Assembly (NCBI GenBank): GCA_963814165.1
Contig: CAWFBW010000009.1
Coordinates: 62,001-126,000 of the forward strand
Source: DASRAA01 sp963814165
GTDB taxonomy: Bacteria > Acidobacteriota > Terriglobia > Terriglobales > Acidobacteriaceae
Reading direction: 5' to 3'
DNA: 64,000 nt
Part shown: in pieces, positions 34,045 to 43,769 of the stretch
Layout: each line of letters starts with the position of its first letter
How positions within the stretch are numbered: position 1 is the first letter of the stretch
The notes under the pieces: generated by a model
The model's input: only the letters and a program-made list of their open reading frames with translations
Databases searched by the model: none
Told to the model about the DNA's origin: nothing
Program-made: the position numbers and the translations under genes

Positions 34045-35207
34045 GCGCGACGGCAGCAAACGGAGCGGGAGCGCTGCAGGTTACGCTGTGCAACGTTGGA
34101 ACTGGCCCGAGGCCAGCCGCGGAGGGGTTTTCGCTCGACGTGGAATTCACCGCCGCGCCTGGGTTCACCATCCTCTTCGGCGCATCCGGCGCGGGGAAGA
34201 CGACCATCCTCGACTGCATTGCCGGGCTGCAGACTCCCGCCGCGGTCAGCGTCTCGGCGGGCGATGCCGATTTGTTCGACTCGGACCGGCAAGTTGAGGT
34301 TCCCACGCGCTTTCGACGTGTCGGATACCTGTTCCAGACACGTCGCGTTGTTTCCTCACCTGACTGGAAAGCAGAACATTGAATACGGCCTGAACTCGCT
34401 GCCCGACACGAGCGCGCCACTCGTACGCGCGAAGTCGCCGAATCGTTTGGTATCTCAGCCGATTCTGGATCGGCGTCCGTCGCAGATGTCGGGCGGCGAA
34501 CGGCAGAGAGTAGCGTTGGCGCGCGCGCTGGTGACGCGTCCCCGGGCGCTCTTGCTGGATGAGCCCATGACTGCGCTGGATGCGGTGACGAAGGCAAAAA
34601 TCCTGGATGACCTGCGCCGCTGGAATGAGGCGCACGCGGTGCCAATCCTGTACGTCACCCACGAGCGCGAAGAGGTGTACGCACTCGGCGACCGGGTGAT
34701 TGTGCTGGAATCGGGACGAATCGTTGCCGACGGCACTCCCCACGAGGTGTTGCGGCGTCCGCAGTATGAGTCGGTGGCGCAACTGGCTGGATTCGAGAAC
34801 GTGTTCGACTGCGAAGTCGAGTCGCTCGCATCCTGAGCAGGGGACGATGACGTGCAGGATCGAGGGATCTGCTCTCACCCTGGAAGCGCCACTAACCCGA
34901 GTGACAAACGGAAGCAGCGTCAAGCTGGGCATTCGTGCCGGAGACATTTTGGTAGCAACCGCGCAACCGACCGGCCTGAGCGCGAGGAACATCATCTGCT
35001 GGGCGAATCACTGCGTTGCGACAGCAGGATGTAACGGTCATCGCGGAGGTGGATTGCGGCGCGAAGTTTATCGTTCACCTAACTCCTGGCGCCTGCCAGT
35101 CCCTCGCTTTGCAAGCGGGCCAGCAGATCTGGCTGGTGTTGAAAACGTATTCCTGCCATGTGATGCAGGCCACGTCTCGTTCGGCCGAAAGCAGTTCCAG
35201 TTCCTGA
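34041..35207 (+). CDS. modC: Molybdate ABC transporter ATP-binding protein with C-terminal TOBE/Mop domain (several apparent frameshifts)
   Basis: The Walker A is ILFGASGAGKTTILDCIAGL. After a break near 34340 come VALFPHLTGKQNIEYGL (Q-loop region), the signature MSGGERQRVALARAL, and the Walker B RALLLDEPMTALD. The H-loop is VTHEREEVYALGDRVIVL. A further break near 34830 leads into a TOBE domain (GTMTCRIEGSALTLEAPLTR, LGIRAGDILVATAQP) and a last one near 35000 into ITALRQQDVTVIAEVDCGAK and LALQAGQQIWLVLKTYSCHV. A stretch reading TRTREVAESFGIS (34395-34460) is in a third frame. Reconstructed length is about 388 residues. Confidence 0.82.
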
Positions 35208-35416
35208 AGATGCAACCAAGCGTTCACCGCTCACGTTGCCTTGTGATGACGCTCACTGCGGCTTTGTGCACACCGTTCATACTGGAGATGTTGCAGGCTG
35301 CTGCGAGGCTGGATGGAAGAAGACCATCCTGAAGCAAGGCCGATCCGGCGAATCTGTTTTGAAGTTGGTGTCGGTTTCTGCGGCCGGCAGCGCCTGCCTA
35401 GCGGAGGTGTCACGCA

Positions 35417-36160
35417 ATGCCAACCGTCGTCGATCCCAAGGAAACCAACGAAACTTCCAACACTCCGAAATACCAGGAACCCGAGCTGTTTGCCGCCGAA
35501 GTGGAGATGGAGAAGAAGTCCTCCAGCCTGGGCCCGCTCATTATGATCTTTGCGCTGGTGGCGGTCGTGGGCGGCACGATTTTCTACTTTTTCAAGTCTG
35601 CACGCGAGGTTCTCTCCGTGCCGGACGCCACAACTTCCGTGAATCAGATTTTGAAGGCGCAGGGCAACGGCAAAATCGAGTTCAGCGTCGGGACGATCGT
35701 CTCCAGCGTTAACGATAAGCCTAACGACCCGCACTACAAGCTGCTGGCCAAGGCAGGCATTCTGAACGTAAAGCAGAAGAGCTATAACACCATCATCTCC
35801 ACGCTGACTCCGGCCGGCGAGAAACTGCTGGGCGAGATCCCCGGGGTCGACAAGGGCAAGAACGCCGACGGCAACACAACATACTCGGTTCCATTGGCCG
35901 AGCGCCAAATCGTCGGTATCGACAAGATCACCATGATCAACCCGCACATGGCACGCGTCGACTACACCTGGAAGTGGGTGCCGAACCGCCTTGGAAGAGA
36001 TTTCGACGCGTCGGGCGACCTGGTGCATAACTTCAATACCTGGGACCGCGGCAAGTTGATCAAAGACTATGGCGTTGATTTCTACTCAGGCGCGCCCACC
36101 AAGGTCAGCATCGTGCTGATGCAAACCAAGGACGGCTCCTGGAAACCTTACGTCGACTAG
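35417..36160 (+). CDS. Membrane-anchored protein of unknown function
   Basis: The 247-residue product starts with a charged cytosolic tail, then one membrane segment at about 39-60 (LGPLIMIFALVAVVGGTIFY). The outer domain is about 185 residues, with IVSSVNDKPNDPHYKLLAKA and WKWVPNRLGRDFDASGDLVH. No known motif is apparent. The ending GSWKPYVD and the evenly mixed fold suggest a small periplasmic domain. The start is the first ATG of the frame, following GCGGAGGTGTCACGC. It has its own terminator. Confidence 0.7.
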   Translation: MPTVVDPKETNETSNTPKYQEPELFAAEVEMEKKSSSLGPLIMIFALVAVVGGTIFYFFKSAREVLSVPDATTSVNQILKAQGNGKIEFSVGTIVSSVNDKPNDPHYKLLAKAGILNVKQKSYNTIISTLTPAGEKLLGEIPGVDKGKNADGNTTYSVPLAERQIVGIDKITMINPHMARVDYTWKWVPNRLGRDFDASGDLVHNFNTWDRGKLIKDYGVDFYSGAPTKVSIVLMQTKDGSWKPYVD

Positions 36161-36199
36161 CCCGTTCGTCGTCGGTTGCTGGGTCGCACCATACTTTAC

Positions 36200-36232
36200 G
36201 AGGGAGGACATCCCGTTCCTCCCTCTTCTTCT
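36200..36232 (+). terminator. Intrinsic terminator after the membrane-anchored protein gene
   Basis: GAGGGAGGA (36200-36208) pairs with TCCTCCCTC (36217-36225), followed by TTCTTCT. Confidence 0.7.
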
Positions 36233-36328
36233 GTGCTGACGAACTAGGGGTACCTACGTCGTTTGCCTCGCAGTAGTTCGCCCGCTGTGGCTTCGAAGAG
36301 CAAAACGCTCTGTCGGTAACTTACAATT

Positions 36329-37738
36329 GTGAAATACACACAATTTCCGGGCCACTCGATGGGAATGTTGCATTCGGAACAAGCCATAACGGGGAAGAAC
36401 TACATCGTTCGCTGCATTGCCTGTGGCGCGGTGAATGATTCGCTCGCGGTCGATTTTCGTTGCGCCAACTGCGGCGAACTGATGGAAGTGGAGTTTCCTG
36501 CGTGGCCTTCCGCTGATGCGACTGCGGCCCAGCAACTTCGGGCATTGTGGCGCGAGCGCAGGACTTCCAATCTGCCGCTCGACTCCAGCGGCGTTTGGCG
36601 GTTCCGCGAGGTCCTGCCTGAGCTTGACGATTGGTCCCATGCGATCACGCTGAGGGAAGGGAATACTCCGCTCTACGACCTTCCGCGGTGCGCAAAGATC
36701 GCCGGTGTTGACCGTCTCCGCGCGAAACACCAGGGCATGAACCCGACAGGCTCGTTCAAAGACACGGGAATGACGGTTGCGATTTCCTTCGCCCGCCAGA
36801 ACAATTTCAAGTGGGTCGCCTGCGCCTCGACTGGAAACACGTCGGCGTCAATGGCTGCTTACGCGGCGCGCGGCGGCATGCGCAGCCTGGTGGTGATTCC
36901 CGATGGCAAGATTGCCTGGGGCAAGCTGTCGCAGTCGCTCGACTACGGCGCGCTGACTTGCCAACTGCGCACCGACTTCGACGGCTGCGTGCGAGTCTTG
37001 GACGAAATCATCCGCCGCTACCCGATCTACCTGCTCAACTCGGTGAATCCGTACCGGCTCGAAGGGCAGAAGACCGCCGCCATCGAATTGCTCGAGCAGC
37101 TTGATTGGCAAGTGCCGGACCACGTCGTTGTTCCCGGCGGCAATCTCGGCAACAATTCGGCGTTCGGCAAGGCCTTTCTGGAAATGAAGCGGCTGGGCGT
37201 GGTCGATTCGGTTCCGCGCATCTCCGTCATCCAGGCCGAAGGCGCTAATCCGCTGTACCGCACCGTTCACGAGAAGGGTGGCAAGGAGCTTGTCCCGGTT
37301 GAGGCGGAAACGCTCGCGACTGCGATTCGCATCGGGAATCCTGCATCGTGGAGAAAGTCGCTGCGCGTGCTCGAAGCCACCAACGGCTGCGTCGAGCAGG
37401 TCAGCGAAGCCGAGATCGCGATCGCCAAGGCCGAGATCGGCGCCGATGGCGTGGGATGCGAACCTGCCTCGGCAGTCACGCTTGCCGGCCTGAAGAAGCT
37501 GGTGAAGAGCGGTTTCATCAAGCCCACTGAATCGGTCGTCCTGATTCTGACCGGGCACGTGCTGAAGGATCCCGAGTACACCATCAAGTTTCATCGCGGC
37601 GACTTGTCGGTGCCGCGTATGGCGGACGAGGAGTTTCACGCGCTGACCCGTCCGCAGCGCAAGGCGCCCATAGTGCTCGACGCGAGCCCGGACGCGGTTC
37701 TGCGCGCGCTCGAGGCGGAGGAAAAGGGAAATGGCTGA
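36329..37738 (+). CDS. thrC: Threonine synthase
   Basis: The 469-residue product has an N-terminal zinc ribbon (C29, C32, C45, C48: CIACG and CANCGE). The PLP fold shows GNTPLYDLPR, KHQGMNPTGSFKDTGMTVAI (PLP Lys near 147), ACASTGNTSASMAAYAARGG, VVPGGNLGNNSAFGKAFLEM and GADGVGCEPASAVTLAGLKK. It converts O-phosphohomoserine to threonine in the cytosol. The C-terminal extension ends LDASPDAVLRALEAEEKGNG. Its end overlaps the thrB start by 8 nt, so they are an operon. Confidence 0.95.
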   Translation: MKYTQFPGHSMGMLHSEQAITGKNYIVRCIACGAVNDSLAVDFRCANCGELMEVEFPAWPSADATAAQQLRALWRERRTSNLPLDSSGVWRFREVLPELDDWSHAITLREGNTPLYDLPRCAKIAGVDRLRAKHQGMNPTGSFKDTGMTVAISFARQNNFKWVACASTGNTSASMAAYAARGGMRSLVVIPDGKIAWGKLSQSLDYGALTCQLRTDFDGCVRVLDEIIRRYPIYLLNSVNPYRLEGQKTAAIELLEQLDWQVPDHVVVPGGNLGNNSAFGKAFLEMKRLGVVDSVPRISVIQAEGANPLYRTVHEKGGKELVPVEAETLATAIRIGNPASWRKSLRVLEATNGCVEQVSEAEIAIAKAEIGADGVGCEPASAVTLAGLKKLVKSGFIKPTESVVLILTGHVLKDPEYTIKFHRGDLSVPRMADEEFHALTRPQRKAPIVLDASPDAVLRALEAEEKGNG

Positions 37739-38715
37739 TCGCGAAGATTCCAGCCACATGCCGTTCCGCATGTTCCTCCCCGCCACCTCGGCGAACCTGG
37801 GGCCTGCGTTTGATGCCGCCGCGCTCGCCTTTGATTTCGGCTTGCGTGTCAGCGCCAAGCCGGCTGCGGAGTTTTCCATCGAAGCCCGGGGCCGCAATGC
37901 CGACTTGTGCGGCAAGATGCCCGGCAACCTGATCGTCGATACCTACACCAAGTTGCTGGAGCGCGAGGGAAAGCCGGTCACGCCCCTGGCGATTCAGTTG
38001 GACAACGACATTCCGCTGGGCATGGGTTGCGGCTCATCCGCCGCCGCTGTGGTGGCAAGCGTTGCGATGGCGTCCGCGTTTGGATCCCTCGATTGGGACA
38101 GCGAACGCATCGTTTCAGAAGCCTCCGCGTGCGAGGGCCATCCCGACAACGTTGCCGCCTGCTGGTACGGAGGCGTGGTGCTGGCACGCAGCCCGCTGGT
38201 GACCAACGCCCGGCGACGTTCCCGCAATCAGCGTGCTCCCGGTTCCCGTAGCGGTCGAGTGGCCGCTGCTGGTGGCGATTCCAGAGAATCCCCTCGCCAC
38301 GTCCGAAGCCCGCAGAGTGCTCCCGCGTCTCTACAGCCGCGTGGACCTGATCCACAATGTTCAAAGCGCGATGCTGCTGGTGCTGGCGTTTACCCAGGGC
38401 CGCGGAGAATGGTTGTCCGAAGCGCTGAGCGACCGCGTGCATCATCCCTATCGCGCGCAGTTGTGTCCGCTGCTTCCCGCTTTGACGGCGTTGTCGGGAA
38501 GTGAAGGCGTAAACGGAGTCGCTCTCAGCGGCGCAGGGCCGTCGGTGCTGATGTTCTTGCAGGAAACCGCGCATCTCGACAGTGTGCGTGCGCGCGTCGA
38601 AGCCTACTTGTCCGAAAAGCAACTCACCGCCGAACTTCGATTTACCACGATCAGCGCCATCGGCGCAAAAGACAGCTACAACCATCGTCCGCGTCGCCCA
38701 GCGAGCGTGAGATGA
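37731..38715 (+). CDS. thrB: Homoserine kinase (one apparent +1 frameshift)
   Basis: GHMP-kinase motifs are visible: FLPATSANLGPAFDAAALAF at the start (substrate site), the glycine-rich ATP loop PLGMGCGSSAAAVVASVAMA, SEASACEGHPDNVAACWYGG, and the C-terminal GVALSGAGPSVLMFLQE. The frame changes near 38210 inside GCCCGGCG; dropping one base joins SPLVTNA to VPAISVLPVPVAVEWPLL. The joined product is about 327 residues. It phosphorylates homoserine and feeds ThrC. The start overlaps thrC. Confidence 0.9.
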
Positions 38716-38739
38716 TCGAATCCGCTGAGAGGCCATCGC

Positions 38740-39174
38740 ATGCAGCGCCGCGCATTGCTTCAGTTCGCTTCCGCTTTGCTTATAGTGTGGATGGCTGCCG
38801 TCGCCGCCGTCTCGGCGCAGTCTTCTGCCTCTTCGCGGCTCATCGTGACCGAAAAGGACGCCGGCAACACGCTTCAGTTGATGGTCGGCCACGAGCTTGT
38901 GATCCAGTTGCCGTCGAATCCCTCGACTGGCTACACATGGGTGTTGCCGTGGGACCTCGGCCCGCTTGTGGGGGGAAGACAGGGAAGGCAGAAACACGAT
39001 GCCGAAAGGGGCAACATGGGCGGCGCGGGCGGCGCGGACACCTTTAGGTTTTACGCCAGAGACACCGGCACTGTGACGCTTACTCTCGACTATCGCCGCC
39101 CGTGGGAGAACGACCCACCGGTGCGCACCTTTACCGTGACGGTCAACATAGGTCCGGGACCAAAGTGTGATTAG
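38740..39174 (+). CDS. Chagasin-like cysteine protease inhibitor (family I42), secreted
   Basis: The 144-residue product has a signal peptide (about residues 1-27, ending AVSAQ). An I42 domain follows: VIQLPSNPSTGYTWVLP (the NPSTGY loop), GGADTFRFYARDTGTVTLTL (the GG loop) and DYRRPWENDPPVRTF (the RPWE loop). Those three loops occupy the active site of papain-type proteases. Bacterial members are usually periplasmic. The target protease is unknown. It starts 25 nt after thrB and may share its transcript. Confidence 0.88.
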   Translation: MQRRALLQFASALLIVWMAAVAAVSAQSSASSRLIVTEKDAGNTLQLMVGHELVIQLPSNPSTGYTWVLPWDLGPLVGGRQGRQKHDAERGNMGGAGGADTFRFYARDTGTVTLTLDYRRPWENDPPVRTFTVTVNIGPGPKCD

Positions 39175-39177
39175 GGT

Positions 39178-41799
39178 TTACCAGCTCGACGGCAGCGACT
39201 CACTCAGCTCGGTCGTCAGCGCCCACTCCACCGCACGTTGATGATCGCGGGTGAGCTTTGTCCCTCTCGACGTCAAATAGAAGACGTCATGCGCCATCGC
39301 GCCCTCGGTGTCAATGAGCGCAATCTCGATGCTGCAATTCTCCGCCGCCAGCGTTGAGCTGATGGTGTACAGCAAGCCCGGCCTGTCCTGCGTCGTGACT
39401 TCCAGCAGCGTGCTGTTCGGAGAAGATTCGTCGTCATAGCGCATGCGCGTTTCGACCTTCAGCTTGGGAGGCTTGGTATCGGCGCGCAATCTTGGCTCCA
39501 CCAGGCGGTCCAGCGGCGATTCGCCGTTGAAAATGGAGATGACCGATCTCTTGAATCTCTCCCGTTCCGACGGATTCAGCTCCAGCGTCCGGAAGCGGTC
39601 TTTGAAGTAAATACTGTCAACGATGACTCCGGAATCGTTAGATAGCGCGCTGGCCTTGGTGATGTCCATGCCCCAGCCGTACAGGATTCCGCTCAGCGTC
39701 GCGAACAATCCGGGCCGGTCTTTGGAAACGATCGTCAACTCGTGTTGATCGCGAGTCTGGCGAAGTCCCACCTGTACCGGATCCTCGCGCAACCGGCCCG
39801 CCATCTCGAGGTGCGCGATCACCTGTTCCGGCGAATATGACAGCAGGTAGCGCCTCGGCATCCCGTTCAGAAATTTCAACAGCGCAGACCGGCGCTTGGG
39901 CAGCAGGGCGGCAATGCGTTCCACCTGCTCGGTAGCAACCTCCGCGTGAAAACGCTCTCCATCCACGCTGCGATCGAAGTAATTCGCGGTGGCGATGTAG
40001 AGCTGCCACAGGTTCTCGGCCTTCCACGGTGTCAGCGCATCCGGATTCACCGCCTTGACGTCGGCGAGCGTCATCAGGGTCAGCATCTTCAGGCGCTCCG
40101 TCGTTTCCATCTTGGCCGCCAGTTCGCGCACCGTTTCTGGGTCGTAGATATCACGGCGTCGCAAGGTATTGGAAAGCTCCAGGTGGCTGGAAATCAGGAA
40201 GCCCACGGTGCTGGCCTCGTCTGCCGTCAGTCCCATGCGTTGCAGAGCCGGAAGGGCCAGTTGCACGCTGCCGTGAACGTGATTGTCCCCCGCCAGCCCT
40301 TTGCCGGTATCGTGAAACAGTAACGCCAGCAGCAACAACTCCGGCCGCTCCAGCTCGCCAAAAATCTTCGCGAACGGCTGCAACCATTCCACCTCCTGGT
40401 ATCGCAGGTGGTGCAGCGTCGCTATGGTCAGAAATGTGTGCTCATCGACGGTGTACCGGTGATACAGGTCGCGCAGCACCAGCGACTCGATCGTCTCAAA
40501 TTCCGGCACAGCCATTACCAGCAATCGCAGGGAATGCATCGCCCGCAGCGCGTCGGCTGCGTAGGGCTGCACCAGTAACTCCCGCAGATACGTCCACAGC
40601 CGCGCATCCTGCGGCATCGTATCTTGCAGGGCCCGCCGCGCGTTGTTGAGGCGGCGCTCGGTTTCCATCGCCAGCTTCACCCCGTGCCGCGCCATGAAGA
40701 TGAACAGCCGCAATACTACTTCGGCATCGCGCGCACCCGCCGACTGCTGGATATAAACCCGCCGATCCACGACGGAAAATTCATCGTTCGACGCGCCCGA
40801 TCTCCAGCGCCGGAACGACCGCACCAGCGCGGAGCTCCTGGCCGTTACCTCGTCCAGCAGTTGCGATACGTTTCGATGGATGGCATTCGCGTGTCGGAAG
40901 TACAGCCGCATCCATTCGGCGGAGGAAACCGGTCCGTCCGGGCTTCCGACGCCCCGGGCGGCGAGCTCTTCCTGCGACTCCCACGAAATCACGTTTTCGT
41001 CGCGACCGCTCCGGTAGTGCAGATAACAGCGCGCCGACGACAGGAATCCCATCGCCGCGAAGGCGTCGTCGTCCGGGTCCTGCTGAAGGTGCAGCGATTC
41101 CGGCCACGTACGGCGGGCGGCAAGTTCGTTGATCAGCGCTATCCAGCGCGTGACCTGAAAGTCACGCAAACCGCCGGGCCCGTCTTTCAGGTTCGGTTCC
41201 AGGTGAAAAATCGTCTTCCCGAACTTCGCGTGGCGTGTGTTCGTGACCTCGGCCAGGCCCTGAATCAGCGTGCCCGATTCGCGCGCCACCAACTGCGGCA
41301 CGATCTTCTCGCGCAGTCGCGTGAACAAAATCTCATCGCCCGCTAGCAGACGGCAGTCGAGCAGCGAAATCGTGAACTCCACATTGTCGTGGTCGAAGCG
41401 GCCGCAGTCGTCGATCGTGCGCGTCGTCGGGCTCACCCGCAGTCCCGTGTCCCACAGCTCCTGGCACACCGAACGGACTGGATCTTTTGCGCGGGCCCGC
41501 AGTCCTTCGTTTTCGCAAAGGAAAAGCAGATCAATATCGGAATGTGGGTACAAGGCTCCGCGTCCATAGCCGCCGAGCGCAACCATGGCGTACCCAGTGG
41601 TCGAACAAAGCCCCGGTTGCTGGACCCACAACTGAAGCAGGAGTTTGTCGACAAGCTGGGTGCGGCTCTGGGTGCATTCGCGCCCCGAGCTGTCGCCTTC
41701 GAAATCGCGGCGAATGCGGTCCGATTCCTCTTTGTAATAGCTGCGCAGCGCGGGATCGAAGGTGGGTGTCGACATGGTTTGACCAGGGTTGCTGTCCAA
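39178..41799 (-). CDS. glnD: [Protein-PII] uridylyltransferase/uridylyl-removing enzyme
   Basis: The 873-residue product shows the full GlnD order. The nucleotidyltransferase site is VALGGYGRGALYPHSDIDLL. An HD domain follows with LLALLFHDTGKGLAGDNHVH near residue 495. Two ACT domains come last: ELTIVSKDRPGLFATLSGIL at about 690 and LEVTTQDRPGLLYTISSTL at about 805. The enzyme modifies PII proteins according to glutamine level and so controls nitrogen assimilation. The gene is intact over 2.6 kb. An inner ATG at 41775 (MSTPTFDPALRSYY) is an equally good start. Confidence 0.94.
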   Translation of the reverse strand: MDSNPGQTMSTPTFDPALRSYYKEESDRIRRDFEGDSSGRECTQSRTQLVDKLLLQLWVQQPGLCSTTGYAMVALGGYGRGALYPHSDIDLLFLCENEGLRARAKDPVRSVCQELWDTGLRVSPTTRTIDDCGRFDHDNVEFTISLLDCRLLAGDEILFTRLREKIVPQLVARESGTLIQGLAEVTNTRHAKFGKTIFHLEPNLKDGPGGLRDFQVTRWIALINELAARRTWPESLHLQQDPDDDAFAAMGFLSSARCYLHYRSGRDENVISWESQEELAARGVGSPDGPVSSAEWMRLYFRHANAIHRNVSQLLDEVTARSSALVRSFRRWRSGASNDEFSVVDRRVYIQQSAGARDAEVVLRLFIFMARHGVKLAMETERRLNNARRALQDTMPQDARLWTYLRELLVQPYAADALRAMHSLRLLVMAVPEFETIESLVLRDLYHRYTVDEHTFLTIATLHHLRYQEVEWLQPFAKIFGELERPELLLLALLFHDTGKGLAGDNHVHGSVQLALPALQRMGLTADEASTVGFLISSHLELSNTLRRRDIYDPETVRELAAKMETTERLKMLTLMTLADVKAVNPDALTPWKAENLWQLYIATANYFDRSVDGERFHAEVATEQVERIAALLPKRRSALLKFLNGMPRRYLLSYSPEQVIAHLEMAGRLREDPVQVGLRQTRDQHELTIVSKDRPGLFATLSGILYGWGMDITKASALSNDSGVIVDSIYFKDRFRTLELNPSERERFKRSVISIFNGESPLDRLVEPRLRADTKPPKLKVETRMRYDDESSPNSTLLEVTTQDRPGLLYTISSTLAAENCSIEIALIDTEGAMAHDVFYLTSRGTKLTRDHQRAVEWALTTELSESLPSSW

Positions 41800-42116
41800 T
41801 CACGCTTCGGAAGCTTGCCTGGGGAGCTTCCTGGTTGCTGTTATCCAATGTGATGTCGACTTCTCAAACGCTATCGGCCTCCAGCTCAACGGAACAAAAT
41901 GCGTGAGGAGTTGCGAAATGAACTGGCCATGACTAAAGATTTCCCCAAAATAACCAACGCGCCGGCTGCGTTGGCTTAGTGCTTCTGGTGGTTGACTTAG
42001 AAATACAGGGTTTCGGCGCAGATGTGAAATTCAAACTATTTATGCCCGGTATTCGCCTGCATTATTGCTTTGCACAGGCGCGTAACAATCGCCGTAACGG
42101 CTGAAATCTCAGCCTT
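41800..42116. other. Intergenic region upstream of glnD
   Basis: I see no gene. Both neighbours run leftward, so this stretch holds the glnD promoter and the end of the aminotransferase transcript. A small imperfect hairpin lies at 41958-41975 (ACGCGCCGGCTGCGT). Confidence 0.4.
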
Positions 42117-43283
42117 TTACCGACTCGCCCGCCGGAGCCTCGTGAGCCGTTCGCAGGCGTCGGCCAGGTCGGTCTCGGTTTTTGCAAAACAGAATCGCAA
42201 CAGGTGCTCGCCACGGCCGCCTTGGAAGAACGCTTCACCCGGAACGCTCGCCACTCCCGTTAGGTTGAGCAGGCTCATGGCTTTCTCGGCGCTGCTCGCT
42301 CCGGGAATTACCGAGGCATCCGCCAGCACATAGTAGGCGCCCGCGGGAACGCTCGGTTCCATGTCTGCCTCGCGAAGTGCGCTGCAAATCATCTCGCGCT
42401 TTCCCTGATACTCGTGGATCAGATCGGAATAGAAAGACGGCGGCAACTTTTCCAGCCCTGCTGCCGCTCCGTGCTGCAGTGCTGACGGCGCGCACACATA
42501 CGTGAGATCGTGGAAATAGTTGATCGAGGGAGTCCAGCGCGCCGATGCCTGAACGAACCCCACCCGCCAGCCCGTGATGCTGAAGACCTTCGAGAATCCC
42601 GAGATCGTAATCGTGCGTTCGGCGACTCCTGGCAGGGAACCGGGGCTGATGTGTTTCCGTCCGTCATACACGAAGTGTTCGTAGATCTCGTCGGTAAAAA
42701 TGAACAGGTCGTGATGCTTTGCGACGCCCGCTATGGCTTCCAGCTCCGCGCGCGAAAACATTTTGCCCGACGGGTTCGCCGGCGTGTTCACCACGATAGC
42801 CCGTGTCTTAGAGGTGATCGCCGCGGAGAGGCGGTCGGTTACCAGCGGATAGTCCGGCGGATCGAGCGACACCAGGACGGGTTTAAGGTACTGGCCGACG
42901 AGCGTGGCGTAGTGGTAGCCGTAATACGGCTCGAAAAGTATGATCTCGTCGCCGGGGTTCATCAGCGCGCGACAGGCTGAATCGAATCCGCCGGTTACGC
43001 CTGACGTCACCAGGACTTCCGTGTCTGGATCCGCCTTGATCCCGTTTTGCTGCGCGAGCTTGCGTGCAATCGCCTCGCGCAGGCGAGCAATGCCGTCAGC
43101 CCGGGTGTACTGGTTATATCCGGCCTCGATTGCCTCCTCAGCTCCCCGGCGGACAACCGCCGGAACCTCGGTGTCACACACGCCTTGCGCCAGGTTGACG
43201 CCGCCCACTTTCTCGCATTCAACCGACATGGTGCGAATCGCCGACTGCACGATCCGCCCGGCAATTTCACTGAGACCCAGCAT
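42117..43283 (-). CDS. Class I PLP aminotransferase
   Basis: The 388-residue product has fold-type I motifs: VNLAQGVCDTEVPAVV at the start, YNQYTRADGIARLREAIARK, VTSGVTGGFDSACRALMNPG, VVNTPANPSGKMFSRAELE, FTDEIYEHFVYDG, and the PLP-lysine segment SGFSKVFSITGWRVGF. The ending is LLRFCFAKTETDLADAC. It belongs to the group with kynurenine/methionine-type aminotransferases; the exact substrate is not predictable. The gene is intact. It stands between glnD and the feo operon, which runs away from it. Confidence 0.88.
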   Translation of the reverse strand: MLGLSEIAGRIVQSAIRTMSVECEKVGGVNLAQGVCDTEVPAVVRRGAEEAIEAGYNQYTRADGIARLREAIARKLAQQNGIKADPDTEVLVTSGVTGGFDSACRALMNPGDEIILFEPYYGYHYATLVGQYLKPVLVSLDPPDYPLVTDRLSAAITSKTRAIVVNTPANPSGKMFSRAELEAIAGVAKHHDLFIFTDEIYEHFVYDGRKHISPGSLPGVAERTITISGFSKVFSITGWRVGFVQASARWTPSINYFHDLTYVCAPSALQHGAAAGLEKLPPSFYSDLIHEYQGKREMICSALREADMEPSVPAGAYYVLADASVIPGASSAEKAMSLLNLTGVASVPGEAFFQGGRGEHLLRFCFAKTETDLADACERLTRLRRASR

Positions 43284-43442
43284 GGCGGGCTCCTCCTTCG
43301 AAAGTGCTCAAACAGTGTGCCACAGGAGTAGCAGCGGTCCCATTTTGGGCCGAAGTTGGCGCCTTTTCCCCACAATGTTCGCTTGTCACAAATAGGTGTG
43401 ACTTTGGTCGTTGCCAGTATCCCGGAAGGGGGTAGAATAGAA

Positions 43443-43751
43443 ATGGAATTGAAAATGATTTTCAACTTCATATTCGGGCGGAAGCGGCAAAGGAGCTCCC
43501 GCGAGGGAGCGCTCTGCGACCTCCGCGTCGGCGACCGCGCTATCGTCCGCGAATTGGAGTTGGAGCATCCCATCGCCGAGCATCTCATGAACTTGGGCTT
43601 CGTTCCCGGGCTGGAAGTGAGTGTCGAGCGCAGTGGCCCGGGCGGCGATCCCCGGGTCTATCGGGTCGAAGGGACGGAAGTGGCCATTCGTCGCGAGCTC
43701 TCGCGGCACATCCATGTGTCCCTGGTCGGCGCTCCGGCGTTCGGTGATTAG
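43443..43751 (+). CDS. feoA: FeoA, ferrous iron transport accessory protein
   Basis: The product has the small SH3-like FeoA domain: ALCDLRVGDRAIVRELELE, IAEHLMNLGFVPGLEVSVER, and the end EVAIRRELSRHIHVSLV. Its length from ATG 43443 is 102 residues; a later ATG at 43455 is also possible. The N-terminal 25 residues are less FeoA-like and are partly encoded by the Fur-like palindrome. FeoA works with FeoB, which starts 18 nt downstream. Confidence 0.9.
   Translation: MELKMIFNFIFGRKRQRSSREGALCDLRVGDRAIVRELELEHPIAEHLMNLGFVPGLEVSVERSGPGGDPRVYRVEGTEVAIRRELSRHIHVSLVGAPAFGD
43449..43465. promoter_or_regulatory. Fur-box-like palindrome at the feoA start
   Basis: TTGAAAAT-G-ATTTTCAA is a perfect 8-1-8 inverted repeat; its core TGAAAATGATTTTCA fits the 7-1-7 Fur consensus. 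It overlaps the first codons of feoA, so an iron-loaded repressor bound here would block the feoAB promoter or early elongation. Confidence 0.65.
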
Positions 43752-43769
43752 TTCCGCGGAGGCGCGACG

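Noticed and set aside
35016..35207. Independent small gene after modC
   Set aside because: The segment completes the TOBE domain of ModC after a +1 shift and has no start signal of its own.
26331..38715. Programmed +1 frameshifting as a regulated trait of the operons
   Set aside because: The sites share no slippery codon, stop codon or downstream structure, and occur in unrelated genes and in transposases. Insertion error is simpler.
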